From Triops longicaudatus (lineage: Eukaryota > Arthropoda > Branchiopoda > Notostraca > Triopsidae): a stretch of 64,000 bases of DNA. Under the pieces are notes generated by a model. That model worked only from the letters and a program-made list of their open reading frames with translations, was not told the DNA's origin and did no database searches. The stretch is taken from positions 180,039 to 244,038 of the forward strand of contig JAGQDJ010000124.1 in NCBI GenBank assembly GCA_022885665.1. Reading direction: 5' to 3'. Below, piece by piece: positions 48,771-63,733 of the stretch. Positions within the stretch are counted from its first letter, which is position 1, and each line of letters begins with the position of its first letter. The translations under genes and the position numbers were made by a program.

Positions 48771-51520
48771 GAAACTTATTACAAATTCCCACGCCCTGCT
48801 CCCCGTTTTTGGATAAATGGCTGAAAACTTCACCACTCTCCCCCCACAATTGTAAGTTGTACAATCGTTTTTATGTCAACGGTCAAGAAAACTATGTGAA
48901 GATTGGTTGATGCGCAAGCTCACGGAAAATACATTTTTAAAACGTTGGTGACTTTTTCCATATTCTACCAATTTTTCGTACAGGATGAAGTTTTTGTTTG
49001 AAACAATATGTACTTCAAAGAAATTATGTACTAAGTAGAACAGTAAGAATTATTCTCCATTATGTAATTGACAGAGGGAGAATGGATAGCTAAACTTAAA
49101 CCTGTAGGCCTATTCTAGAAAAACAAAGAAGAAGATTTTTTACTTTGTGTACGAAAAGGGGGCCATGGAATCTGCAAAACTACACAAAAATTCTTGCATT
49201 CAGGAGGAGGGATAAAGACGGTGAGATATTTTACCTCCCAAGGTGAGGCATTCTGAGCTACCATGTGCTTTTTCTGGTTCTGAATTTCCAAGCCTCCGAT
49301 CAGTTACAAACGTACTAAAGTGATACGGAGGAACGAAACTCAGACGTGGTCACAGGGGAACATATAGACCGCTGCAGAGTTTACGAAGGCAAGGGCAAAA
49401 TCTTGGGGGTAACTGTGTTTAACCAGGTGTGAAAATGGAGCAAGTGACGCAAAAGCGTAAATACATCCCGGCAATTCACCAACCTGACAACTCTATAAGT
49501 TTACAAACATTCCAAGGCGCTCTCGCTTGTAGAAAAAAGTTCTGTTGCTTTCTTACGTCCTCCCTTTTCAAAAGGATAAATTACACAATAACACCTACAA
49601 TGTCCTAAATTGTAACTCCACCACTAAAGTCGACAAACTGTCTCAAAGGCTTATTTTTGTCACGCTGGAAACATCCCCGCTTTGCCCTTAATTCTCCAAA
49701 AGAAAGAAAGCTAACGCCGGGTCCCATGCTTTGCAATCGGAGTAAGATTTCCCAGAAGTGCAACCATCTGGCAAAAGACATGCAAAAAAAAAAGGCTTTC
49801 TTTGACTGATTTTTGGTGCAGCCCAAAAAGTTACAATTTTAGCTTCTCAATGGTCATAAAACCGAAACAATCCAACTGTTTGTTAAGACTTGCTCGATCA
49901 TTCCCCCAGAAACAGAAAAATCGGAACTCACGAAACAAGATGACACAACGTCAATAAAAGGCCTTCCCCAAACAACTTTATTTGGTTTAACCCAAAAGAA
50001 CTAACCCAAACCTTTTCTTCTAAACAAGAACAAAAAAGGCTCCCAGGGAGAAATAATAAACTCTCTAACGTTGCCTCACTGTGACTCCAAAGCCCTTTCA
50101 ATCTGTAACACCCCTTGGTTCTATAATTAAAGATCCAATTTACAATTCAATCCCGACCGACTTCAGCTCTGTAGGTTTGCAGGACTTCCATTAATATCGT
50201 TCAAAATAGAAAACGTCTCCGGCAAATGTCGTCACCGTAATATGTACAGAGAAACAGACGTTCTGAATAACGTAGGTCTGAATGCCAAGATTAACCTATC
50301 TGAAATACTCCACATCCAGTTACAACTTGGCCCTAACTACGAATAACCAAATTAATGCATCTCTCGCTACCAACCGGAAGGCAGAACAATCCCGGAGTGA
50401 ACATTACAGAAGTGTATGTGAAGCAATAGTCAGCAAAAAAAGGATTTCGAAGAAGTTTATACAGGTTTGAGACTGCGTGATAAATAACAACGCGAGCAAA
50501 TAATGTAAACAAACAAAACGCATTTCCAAAAACTGAATATGTGACACAATCGTTACAAAAATTATAGGAAACCTCAAGTTTCTAAGGTAACAAATGGTCT
50601 AAATCTTGTGAACTTCTTATGTTGGAAGCACCATTACTAAGTTTTTACTAAGCCTCAATTACTAAGTTTTATTAGCATAAGGTTGCCAAATAAGGTGTAA
50701 TGACATTGCCACGTAACGAAATAAGGCGCTTGTTGCAGCACTCATGGCACAGTCTCAAAACGTGCAGATAAAACAGTAAATACGAATACTTACGGTCTAC
50801 TTATGCTCTAATTTATCCAAAATTCTAACGACAATTGTGTCTACGTGTGTGTCGTTTCTTCTCTGGGCGTCTTTTAGCTTTATCTTTCGTGAATAAATGA
50901 GTCAAGTCCAAACAGCCAAGGCGATTTGGTTATGTTGCTTTTAAGGGGTAGAGGTGATAGGGGGGGGGGAGTATGTATATCTGTGGACACAGAAGCTGCG
51001 ATTACTATGCAAGCACCGTAACGGGACCCTCCATCGCCACCGAAAGTGGACATCGGACATCGTTTTCACCTTTCCCATTTGGACACAGACTCATCTATTT
51101 TGCATGGTCCGGCCACTTTAACCCACAGCGAGGCCACAAGTCTCACACTTCGTGAATGCTGAAACGTCCACTATACTGTGTCGATGTTATGTGCATATGT
51201 GTATATGCATGTGATTCTAGCTGTGGCTGACTGCAGAAGACGAGCTTGGGGAGGGATTGTCGTTCCCGTTCAACAAGGACCGGCTTTTTAACGGCAGCGA
51301 ACGGTATTCCGTGTAACTTTCGACTTGGATAAATTGAGATACTTCACACAGGGAGCGCATTGATTTGAAAAAATCTTCCTTACCTCTTAACAAAGTAATT
51401 TAACTTCAAACTTTTATACTAATTCATTTTCTAAAACGAAAATTTCAACACTCGAGTATGTACGTTTCTAATTAAATACTCAGAAGATTACTTTTAAATC
51501 AATTCAAGAGCATTCTTACA
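48771..51520. other. Downstream intergenic DNA, no gene supported
   Basis: Short uninformative frames only. A 10-base G run lies near 50960. I see no RNA gene or mobile-element signature. Confidence 0.45.
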
Positions 51521-51521
51521 C

Positions 51522-51606
51522 AAAGGGGCGTAGCCAAGAATTTTCTAACGGTCCGCTAAAAACCCTTTCTGAGCTTCCCCCCCCACCCCTTAACCATTTT
51601 TAGAAA
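51522..51606 (+). repeat. MITE-like dispersed element, copy D (head only)
   Basis: The head GGGGCGTAGCCAAGAATTTT resembles the heads of copies B and E, and a C-rich run (TTCCCCCCCCACCCC) follows about 50 bases later, as in the other copies. The internal and tail modules are not clear, so this is probably a diverged or truncated copy. Confidence 0.4.
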
Positions 51607-52503
51607 CAAAATTAACTGCGTACCATCTCTGTTTTTTTTTTTACTCGGAATTGTTTTTTATTCTTTTATAGGCTTGGAAACAGGAACATGTGGATTCCGT
51701 TTCAGCATAAAGCAACGAGCGCAGAGCAACCCATCACAAGCTTTCGAGTAACGTCCAAACCTGCGTTCGTTTCAAATTTAAGCACCCATTTTCGCCGCTA
51801 ACTTTGCACTTAGGATATTTGAGATTGGGGGAGAACATTCTTTAGACCAATGCTTTTCAATAGTAGATAAATTACCAGAAGTTGGATAAAAGTCGTCTCG
51901 ATTCGGTAACGTAGCCAACTCAAGAACCGAAATATTAATATCTGAAAGTTCAGTTCTGAGAAGATCTGTAGAAGCTTCTGAACTTAGAATGTTTTTGCTT
52001 CTAAGAAAGTCAAGCAAATAAAAAACTCTATAAGAATTTTTAAGGATAGTTAATAGATCGCTTGGTTGCACGTAAGAAGTAGTAAATAAAAGCTACGTTT
52101 AGTTTATAACAAAATTGAAAAACGGAGAACCTTTCGACCGTTGATCATTTTCCTTTTCGTGCATTTTCTTGCTTTTTCTTTTTTCCAGCCTTGGTTTGAG
52201 TTTTCGTTTAAGCATTTCAAACCTCTGAGTGATTCCGTAATAAACCGTAAAATTCGTGAAGATTTTTACCGCGGTTTAAATGTTTCATAATGTAACCATT
52301 ATACTGGGAGAGTAACCAACTGTAGGTATAAGTCACCTAACTTGGTAGTAGGAGAGACTGAAAGGTCTACTACTCTTGTGGACCAATACGATTACACTGC
52401 TTATAATGATCCATTTTTAATGAGTAAAACGCGAAAAAAATCGTTTCTTCGATGACGTCGGTCTCCTAAGAAAGGGAAACTAGGGCAAGGTGTTAATTAG
52501 AGG
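51607..52503. other. Spacer between repeat copies; unassigned 97-codon frame
   Basis: The - strand has an open frame at 51778-52071 with an unbiased amino-acid composition. I recognise no domain, and there is no flanking splice or promoter evidence. It lies between two repeat copies and could be an eroded transposon fragment or chance. Confidence 0.25.
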
Positions 52504-52646
52504 TATCCCCATACCCAGGGGTGTAAAGGGAGTTTCAAGACCCCGAAATGTTAATGTGATAATGGTGAGCCTAAATAACAGCCGTGAGTCCAAATAAGTT
52601 GCATATGGAATACATCCCCGAACCAAAATCATGATACGGTCCCAAG
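52504..52646 (+). repeat. MITE-like dispersed element, copy F
   Basis: The head ATACCCAGGGGTGTAAAGGG is followed by ACCCCGAAATGTTAATGTG, ATAATGGTGAG, a block ending AGTCCAAATAAGTTGCATATG, then AATACATCCCCGAACCAAAA and the tail TGATACGGTCCCAAG. Module by module this matches copy A (CCCCCATTTTTATTTTATAA, ATTGCATACGAACCCC, AAATCAAAATC, GGGTACGTCCCTG). Confidence 0.55.
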
Positions 52647-52889
52647 TTAGAGGGGTCATCTTTGCCAAGGAAATAGTTGCAGTTAACCGGTTATAGCATT
52701 AATGTGTTAAATGACCAACACCCCTTTCCAAGGAAATGAGAAGCCCAATTTACACAAATGCATGTTAAATTCCTCAACTTGATTCTTTTTCCCTTGGAAG
52801 CTGCATAAGATAATACTATTTTTCCTTCTGGTTGACATTTTGAGTTCCTTTCGGAAAACAATTGGTAAGCTGTAGCTGAGCCGTAAACA

Positions 52890-52990
52890 GGATTGCAATT
52901 TTTTTATATTATGTTTCCTTATCTTCTCCATTATGAAAAAAATTGGGGGGGGGGGTGTTACCCCTACCCCTAAATGTCACTACGCCGCTG
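52890..52990 (-). repeat. MITE-like dispersed element, copy E, inverted, with an 11-base G run
   Basis: Read on the - strand the element starts CAGCGGCGTAGTGAC, passes an 11-base C run (52955-52945), then CATAATGGAGAAGATAAGGA and AAAAAAATTGCAATCC. The internal part aligns closely with copy C at 9.2 kb (TATAATGGAGAAGATAAGAA). The inverted orientation relative to the other copies shows that these are independent insertions and not one tandem duplication. Confidence 0.6.
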
Positions 52991-55900
52991 TTCACATTCT
53001 CCAGTTAGCACGGTACGATGTTTTTCAAGATACTTCCTTGTAGGACAAAATTTCCGACAAGTGTCTTAATTTGAAATTTCAAGCAATAATTTCACCACAG
53101 ATAAACAAACTCAGGGTTTACCTTTCACGTGTAAAGCTAAGGTCATGTTTTTGGGTACTGAAATTATTCTTTAGTAGCTACATCACAATGCTCCAATAGG
53201 GAATTTGGTCAACATATTCCACTAGACCTATATTTGAGAAAGATGTTGAAACTTACACACTTCTAACAATGAATTACATAGTAATTATTGGGCACAATGC
53301 GGCATGCATACAACTGATAGTTGTTCCTGCCACACAAGGTAATATGAGCAGCGAGAACTGATTCACCAACTCTGGATTAGAGCCATAATGTGACCGTTGT
53401 CCAACAAAAAACGAATCTTCCCGTAGTCTGCCTCAAAACGTTTTCCGAGACGGCTGACGTCGCGTTACTTGGACGTCGTAAACTTGTGAACTTAAGAGGA
53501 AAAACTCTACACTATAGTAGTGCGACAAAACTTAGAGATCGCGGGGTTCCGGAAGAAAAAATTTCTCAAGCTCTTATTCAAAGCTCAACTGTTAATTTTT
53601 CTTGATTTTTTCAAACAATTGATACCGAGAAGTTTGTTGACAGCATGGCTAGCAACAATTGAATGTTACGGAGCGCACTATTCCAGACTGTCATGATTCT
53701 CATGGTGGCCAACAAATCTTGTTTCATGTCACAGAATTTCCCACGAGGTGAAACCGGCCATGAGGCGGAACACGTCACCACGAGGTTTCGGTGAACCATA
53801 TCTTAATTCTTACAACAAACAAATTTTCTTCACGAAAGCACAAACCATCTTTATACAGAACTAGAAGCCTATCTTCTACTGTCATAAAATTACTTTAGGG
53901 TTTTAATGGTCTACGAAACTTGCAAATCATCTGAAGTAACGGAAATCGTATATATTTTGTAAACTGTCATAGAGGCTTAGATTTACCGAGTCTCTACGAA
54001 AATAAAGAAATACACGAAGAAGCTAGACGCGTCTCTCTATTCAACGTAAGTCTGCTTGACTTCCTTTCAATACTTCGCCTTTTCACGTCGGTTAAGTTGC
54101 AACCGACACGTGATACGCTGGTACAGTTTTTATTTTCTTTCTTTCTTTTTTTTTACATTTCTCGTGAAAAGAACGTCGAATGTGCCGTAGTAGATTTGAT
54201 AGCTCGCCATACTTCTGGCTGGAGAAGAAGAGTAACTGTCTATTGGGAACGTGTCTGGGGACAAATCTGGAGCCTCTCAGGATACGTTTGTCAGATTTCC
54301 ATTTTCTGGGAGTTTCTGGATAGGGATGCAAGCAAGTAAGAGAGGGGAAAAGAAAGATTTCACGATTTGTATATAAAAATCCCGAATGGAACTTTCGGTT
54401 TCTATGTTACAAGGCCCCAGGCCCCAGGGACTAACTATGACCATGTTGCGTAAAATGTTTCATCATCATTTTTCGGACAACAATACCCATACGTGTGTCG
54501 AGGGTAGCGTTATCGAAGGGTGGACATACCCTCAGGGTTAGTATGAGGGTGTGGGGGTAGTAGTTCCCTTTTCGTTTATAATTTTTCTGTTTGTAAGAAG
54601 GAAATCGAGATTCAAACCTCTCGGGATTCGGAGGAATGGAAAAATGATATCTATGGAGGAAATTTCTTTTTTTCTTTTTTTAGGTGGCGCGGGGAGATGG
54701 AGAGACAGAATATGGTTGCCCGTGAGTGGAGAACGGACAAGATGTATCATGAGAGAAGTCAACAGATATATGGCGTGCCCTGGAGTGTACAAGCTCTTTG
54801 CATTAGGACGAGCCCCTACGAAGTGTTAGATCACAAGCTTCTAATGCTAACAGTTTCGAGCCATCCGTCATCATTGACCATTTGGGTCGCTACATGACAG
54901 TCATAGAAATAAGGTGGTAGTTAGGTAACGGATGGGGTGGGTGAGTGGGTGGAGAATATGGAGCGTGAGGCAGAAAGATGCACGGGTGTTTGATGGTGAA
55001 ACTTGAGAAAGGAAAAATCCTGGAAAGATTAGCGATTCTTGTATTGCGACAATAGAATTAGTGGGGACGAGCAGGGTCCGACAAAGGAGCGATAGCATTG
55101 TTTGGGTTGGGGCTTTTGAGAGGTTTCTTAAGTGACTTATCAGTCAGTGGACAGTCGCCCGGTTGAATGGAAAGGGAGGAAATTTCATTATGATTGAAGG
55201 AAATAAGTTTTAACTGGAATGTGATGACAGTAACCCAAAAGGGAAAAAGAGAAGGTTGTTGGCTAGTGACTGATCGTTATGGGACGTAATTGGATGGCAG
55301 GATTTGGTGTGACCTACGTTTGACATGGTATCGCTGATGGCCATAAGGTGGAAAATTGATGTGAAGAAGAACGTTTGAATGACGGAATAATCAGGAATTT
55401 GGACGAGACCTATAAGTTACTATGAGGCTTATAAAGAAGAAAGAAAAGTGCAATCGGAACCGGACGAACGCTGGAGACAAGATTAGTAGAAGAAAAAGAC
55501 GCTCGAAAGATCCGTATGAGTTTACTAACAACACGGGGGCTCGGCATCCTTAGTGACAGTCATATACCCTGATATTTACTACGGGAGCTTTTTGTTTAAT
55601 TTTTTAATTGTACAGTAATTTTGTTTACTTGGCTAGCTAATTAAGCCTCTAGACAAAGATGTTCAATTAATAAGGCTCATTACGAATAGTACTACAGTAT
55701 TTTTAAAGTAAGATTTTTTCCACGTTTAATTATTTTCAAATCTTTCGATGTGCGAGAAAAAAATAATCATGTGCAAGGAGGAAATCATGAAAACTCTGGC
55801 CGTATACGACACAAAAAATAAAGATATGATGCTATCCAATTAATGCTACCACGAAAACGGCAAAAGGCGCGAGCCTCTGTCAAACAAGAATTAATATTAC

Positions 55901-56949
55901 TCCCAGAGATAGTTTTATTAGTTGATTTAGTATAATTCAGGTTGTGGTTAAGCGTATTACTGAATGGCCAGTGAGTAACAAGAAATCCAAGATCCAAGTT
56001 TTTTAAGTACTAAGCTCTTACAGAATAGAGCGAAAAACGAAGGAGAGTATTTCAAGAGGTGAAAGGAAATAGAGAACATCCCGGTGGTGGCATTGTGGAG
56101 AAAATTTGGGAAAAATGTGGTGCTTTGACACAGGAAAGAATTATGGGGCGCGTGGAGGCTTGAGTGTGAGTGGCGGGGTGAGGAGAGAGCCTTACCAAAA
56201 ACACGTTATATAGGTTTCCAATGGCATTTTCATGTCTGATTATTCACAGCAACCATTTATTGATCTCGGAGACAAGCACACAGAGACACACGACATCCAT
56301 AGCGCGACTTTATATTTATTTTCCCTGGAAGACAAGCACACACGCCGGGGAGTATCACTGACTGATTATGAGCTATCAAAACGGCTTTAGCGTTAACTCC
56401 CAACTCACGTAGATCACTTTTCTTGTTGGAAAGGGGACTTTAGTTTTCCCCCGCTAAAGCCTAGTATAGAAGACCCGCGCCATAATCCTTAACCCTCGGC
56501 TCCCCTCTAATGTGCAACCTAAACATTTCGTTTCCTTCGTGAGCATCGTAGTAGCCCAATTAAACCCAGTCCTTAATAAGTATGATTATCGTTCAGCATG
56601 AGCAATTTTTTACAGTTATACTATGACTGTGATGACCACAGCCGTTCTAATGGAATCAAGAACAATTTGCAAGATCAACTCAACGGAAGCGAAAGTCTGG
56701 AACAAATCTGGCTAATCATTAAAGCATATATTTATTCCGTAAATTGCACAATAAAATAAAAAAATATGGGAAAACGAAACTGCAACACAGGTTAAAGTTG
56801 AGAAAATGAGAAATTTGAATAAATAAAGCTAAATTTTTTTCCGATTTAAGACGGTTTGATCCGCCTAAAATCCTATGTACAATAGTGTTTCAGGTGGATC
56901 AACCCACCACATCTGCATACAAAATGTGACAAATCGGGAACAAATACGA
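52991..56949. other. Intergenic DNA, no gene supported
   Basis: The sequence holds short frames such as 53390-53605 (+) and overlapping pairs at 54.1-54.9 kb on both strands, none with a recognisable domain. A small local direct repeat (AGACAAGCACACA) occurs near 56270 and 56330. Confidence 0.45.
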
Positions 56950-57080
56950 GCGGTGATGGGCGAATCTGATCCAAAACACTATCCCGATCAGATCCGGTTC
57001 GCGAAGACAGATCTTTTGATCCAAAGCTGATTGCCTTAATGAATCGCGATTCGTATCAAAGATCCAAAGCCAAAGATCCG
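56950..57080. repeat. GATC-dense block, possible hAT-type transposon end
   Basis: GATC occurs seven times in 111 bp (56968, 56986, 56991, 57010, 57018, 57061, 57075), against about 0.4 expected. The left edge reads CGGTGATGGGCGAATCTGAT, similar in style to termini of many hAT elements, which have a G/TGGGC core followed by gAATC/GATCC-type subterminal repeats. No opposite terminus or target duplication was located. The GATC density is observed; the hAT link is inference. Confidence 0.35.
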
Positions 57081-57305
57081 TTGCTTTACGACACGCGACT
57101 TAAAGAATCTGACGTAACGGAAGGTTTCACTGAGCAAAGTAAAAATGGCAGAGTGGCCCACACTTTCATTGTTACAATAATGAATTTTAGCCTCTGCAGT
57201 GGCTGTATCAGAGAGATATCTGTGTGCTTGCTGTTGCTTAGTGATAATTTAAAAAAAAATAAAGTTTATAATTCAGCAATAATAGTAAAGTTAAAACGTT
57301 TGGAT

Positions 57306-59776
<2,471 letters not shown>

Positions 59777-59820
59777 GCCACGTGTTGGGGCACCCGCCTA
59801 GTTTACAGAGCACACGTGGC
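59777..59820. promoter_or_regulatory. Inverted pair of CACGTG-type E-box sites
   Basis: GCCACGTGT at 59777-59785 and its exact reverse complement ACACGTGGC at 59812-59820 are separated by 26 bases. Each arm contains CACGTG or ACGTG. The second arm is followed by CTTTGACCT, a nuclear-receptor-like half-site. The pair could form a stem or a two-site bHLH element; the neighbouring gene is unknown. Confidence 0.3.
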
Positions 59821-62800
59821 CTTTGACCTGGCTCGTTCCACAATTGTTGCAGTTGGAATGTGAAAACGGGACAACCCAAAAGAAAACTTATCGCCCAAAA
59901 CAAAAGGGGGATTCTTCTTCGGCTGCATAGGCACCCAGCAGCCTCCTCTTCACCTCCCTTTTTCTTCCAACTTCCTGTAATGACCCCTGACCCCCTCCTC
60001 TCTTGTCTTGCGCCCAAAAACTGAAGAAAAGGGTCTCACATTCTCTCTTACTTCAAGATCTGTCCATGGCCACGTTGTAATGAGCGTCGGCTGCAACTAA
60101 TAAATTATGGATATTGGCAAGCAGAAGTGCTTCCATTAGCTCTTCTCAACCATTCAAAAGCTTTCTTACGCATTGCTCCTTGGTAGTAAAGCCCCCATTA
60201 CCGTAGCAATTCATTTCCGGTAAATATTTACCCCTCTGCTATTATTTTCTGAGGAGGAATAAATAGCACGCCAGAAAAGAATCAAAATTCGCGTACCTAC
60301 AATCATATTACAAAGTACTGCTTCATTCGATCACCCTTTATATAGTAAGAAATCCTTCGAAGTGTTATTATTTCTTATAGAATTTTCATTTCAAAGTCTT
60401 TCACAGGGAAGTTCCTAGGTACTAATTACCTCTGCAAGTAGTAAAGTATACTTGGTATTGTAATGGTTTCGTTGCTTGTGAGAGCAAACGCTGTAAAAAA
60501 TAATGCACGTAATCAAAAGAAAAACTCCCACCAGTAACATTTTACGAACGCTGTTTACGTCACGACATCACTTAGCGGGGTGGAGTAGAAAATTTGAAAT
60601 GGCAAAGTTAGAAAGACAAAGACGAAGTGGGTGCATTAATACGCAGAAAATTTAGAAAGCGGAGAACATAAAAAAGAAGCTGTAGACCCTTAAACTCGCG
60701 GAATGGCTAATAGTGACATTCCAATGTCGGCATACCGGCACGAGCCATTTTTCTTACTCCCCTTCCCACCCCCAACCCCCTCAGCATTCGCATATCACAA
60801 TTCTTCTCGCCCTCAGTTCCCCAAACCCTTTCCACCGCTATAAGTTGGACGCCTGGCTAATTAGTGGTACTTATAATGAACCTCTTTTCTATTATTTACC
60901 ACGACGCTTTTAAGGTTTGAGACTTAAAAAGACGATGAAATAACTCTGTAGAACGTCGTATTTTACAGGATTAACTTCTAAGGAAGCTATAAAGAGAATA
61001 AACTGGCGTTGTTGGGCGGATGCCCATTTGCAAATTTAGGGACGACATTTCTAATATTACTACACATGTTGCAAAACTGCATTAAAAGACGCTTAAAATA
61101 ATCTGAAGTGAGACTCGAATTTAAGATGGAGGTCCGTTCCGAAGTTTCCCAATTACGAAGAGGAATACCTGCGTAATCACGCGAGGAAAAAAATCACTTT
61201 CCAAATTATGTGATGTGAAATTAAAAACCTCTTGAAGCTGACTTAGCTGCACATGACTTTGAAAGCACTTATTGAACCAGTGCAAAGCGCAAATTATCCT
61301 TATTACGTAATGGGCGAGACAAGAAAATCGAAAGCGTATGTAAGTGTATTCACATCATGAAACTGTTGGATTTGCTACAAATTAATACATGCTTGTCTAT
61401 AACACAACAGAAAACCGGAAGCACTTTTTTTTTACTCGTTGCTGGTCTAGGTTCATGCCCACTGGCACCGGACACACGTGCATCAGAAGTATTTTCGAAA
61501 AATCAGTACAGAATAATAATTAAAATAAATTGTATTTTCACACTAGTTATCATTTTACGAGAATCTCACGTTACCGACAACGAAGTGCTTGAGAATCAAC
61601 GTAAAAATCCATTTAACAAATAAAACTTCTTTCCAAGGCGTTGAAATGAAGGGGAGTTTTCATAACTAGATCTGACAAAATCGGCGCGACACCAACCTGT
61701 AACTCATTTTCCGACTCCGCTCCCAAGTATAGAGGGGGACCGGTCCCGCGCAAGCAAGATAAGAGAGCTTCTATTGTTATTCAGACTCAAGAAGCTTGAT
61801 TAGGCGTCAATATGTTTGGGCCCCTAAACTATTTTATTCACGGTAGTAGCCAAAGAAATGCTAATATATACAAGGTATAACTAAAATTACGAAACTAGCT
61901 GCCACCATCTCTCTTTTGTAATTTTCCGGTAATACAAAATCCTTTCTGGGTAAATAGTATCGATTTTTATCCATAGGGTTGACCCCAATATCTTTAATCT
62001 TTAAGAGATGCCTTTTATGCCCCCCATAAATACCCCCCCTTCAAGCCTCGTATTGTACATAAACATATGTGAGTGTGGGTGGGCCAGCTCAGTGCTGTAT
62101 CCCGATGGCTATCGTTGCAGCATTCTCATAACCATTAGACTTATAGGACGAAGGGCTTTTCGTGCTCTTTTTCTTCTCCCATTTCTTCACCCAGTAAAGG
62201 GTCTGCAGATACCCCCCAAATCTACTCCCCATTTCTTTTTCATCCCCTTTTCTTTGGCTGTACGCCTTCAACGCGCAAGGCTTTGCAAGGATCAAATTGG
62301 CTAAGTAGCCACCGAAGAGGTTCGAACCTTGGAAATCGGCAAAAATTGGGGAGAATTATCATATCTGATAAGAATTAATCCTTGGTATCGATTATACTCT
62401 TCAAGGAATACTATCACCCACGCCATTCAGACTTAAACGCCAAACATGGGCTGAAGGGTAAAAGGGGGATGTAAAATTCGAGATAAGGTAAATGACTTAT
62501 GCATAATTTTTCCATCATTGGGTGCGAGGAAAAAGAAGGGAAAAGTTCTATATTTCTGTGTGTATTCTTCCCTGAGTGATGAAAACGCTTAGCGGAAAGG
62601 TCTAGGGAAACTTCATCAAGATTGGGGGTAGGTAAAACGGGAGTAGACGATGGTGTCGACAAAAAAAAAGACGATTTTATGCTGAGTAGATCGTCTATAT
62701 AGTTTTTGACCTCGTGTCATGAGCCGCATCTGTCTCGCTACCGAACGCTATTCATCTTTGACATCCAGAGGAGAAGAGGGTAAAAAAAGAGGGGGTGGAG

Positions 62801-63420
62801 GGAGCGTATAGTTGCTAAAGAGGAATTACATTAGCATTTCAATGGCGTATAACGCGAACCTTTATAGCATTCCACCCTCTTAGACACTTTTTATTCTTTT
62901 ATATTCATCACGGACGTTTAGGAAAAACGCCTCCTCTACTTCATTAGCTGGGATATTTTTGGAAAAAAATCTTGACAGGCTTTTTGCATGCTTGTACCCT
63001 TGTCGTGTAAAATAAAAGGCTAATTGCGCTTAATAATGCTTTATTAAAAATGCAGCACACTCAATTTTAAAAGGATGAAATGACCGCTGAGTAAAGGAGA
63101 CTAAGCCTTTTTTCGGTTATCCATACAATTTCTGAAAACACTTATAACAACCATGTCTTCATTTTTCGTTTAACTTTAAATAAATTCTTCGAAAAAAATT
63201 GCGTTTTCTATCGCTTCCAACCGTCGCCCTCCCCCCTCCCCTCCCCCCCCCCCAAAAAAAAAAAATCTTCAATTCTCTTAGTTTTACTTGTGAAACGAAC
63301 CTTTTTCATAAATTGGGCTATGTGACAACATTTCGACACTCAAGAGTCATACTTGAGTATCCCTTCTTACATCAGAAGAGTTTTTTTAATATTTTCGGCC
63401 TGCATGACGCGTAAAACAGG
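59821..63420. other. Intergenic DNA, no gene supported
   Basis: No gene is recognised. Features are limited to homopolymer-rich sequence at 63229-63266, where interrupted C runs lead into an 11-base A run. Confidence 0.45.
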
Positions 63421-63690
63421 TGCATCAGCCGCCCACGTCCACTGCTATTTCCTCCGCGAGTAACGACAAAAGCTCCAATTGCTGTGTAGAATATGCAAAA
63501 GTCTAGCTATGACTGACTGTATTTACGAAAAGATAGGCAATATATACAAGAGAAGAGAGAAAGAAAGATCAGAAGGTCACAAGGTTAAAACACTGTCAGG
63601 TCGAAAGGTCAGGTCAATTTATACAACAATTAGCTACGTAGGCATAGCGTTACAAGGTTAACAACCCTAAGGACAATTAATAACCTTACA
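63421..63690 (-). mobile_element. 3' LTR of a Ty3/gypsy-like retrotransposon
   Basis: On the - strand the LTR begins TGTAAGGTTATT immediately after a polypurine tract. A TATATA box at 63546-63541 is followed, with 32 bases between the box start and the A, by the initiator TCAGTC at 63516-63511, the usual arrangement in arthropod retroelement LTRs. The outer boundary is uncertain: ending at 63421 gives TG...CA and about 270 bp; ending at 63485 gives TGTA...TACA and 206 bp. The first leaves a more realistic R-U5 length. The matching 5' LTR and target duplication lie beyond the window. Confidence 0.6.
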
Positions 63691-63702
63691 TTATCCCCCT
63701 TT
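63691..63702 (-). mobile_element. Polypurine tract of the LTR element
   Basis: Read on the - strand the bases are AAAGGGGGATAA, directly followed by the LTR start TGTAAGG. Polypurine tracts of this form prime plus-strand synthesis in LTR retrotransposons. Confidence 0.6.
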
Positions 63703-63733
63703 AAAAGAGAACTAGCCAATAGATTTCCCCAAT

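Noticed and set aside
51778..52071. 97-codon frame on the - strand between MITE-like copies as a transposase
   Set aside because: No catalytic motif or family resemblance seen. It is mentioned only as unassigned.
53390..53605. 71-codon + strand frame with a charged, gene-like composition
   Set aside because: No recognised domain and no supporting splice or promoter signals.
62300..62335. tRNA-like B-box (GGTTCGAACC) with an upstream TGGCTAAGTAG
   Set aside because: The two boxes are only about 20 bases apart and no cloverleaf can be drawn, so it is not a tRNA gene.
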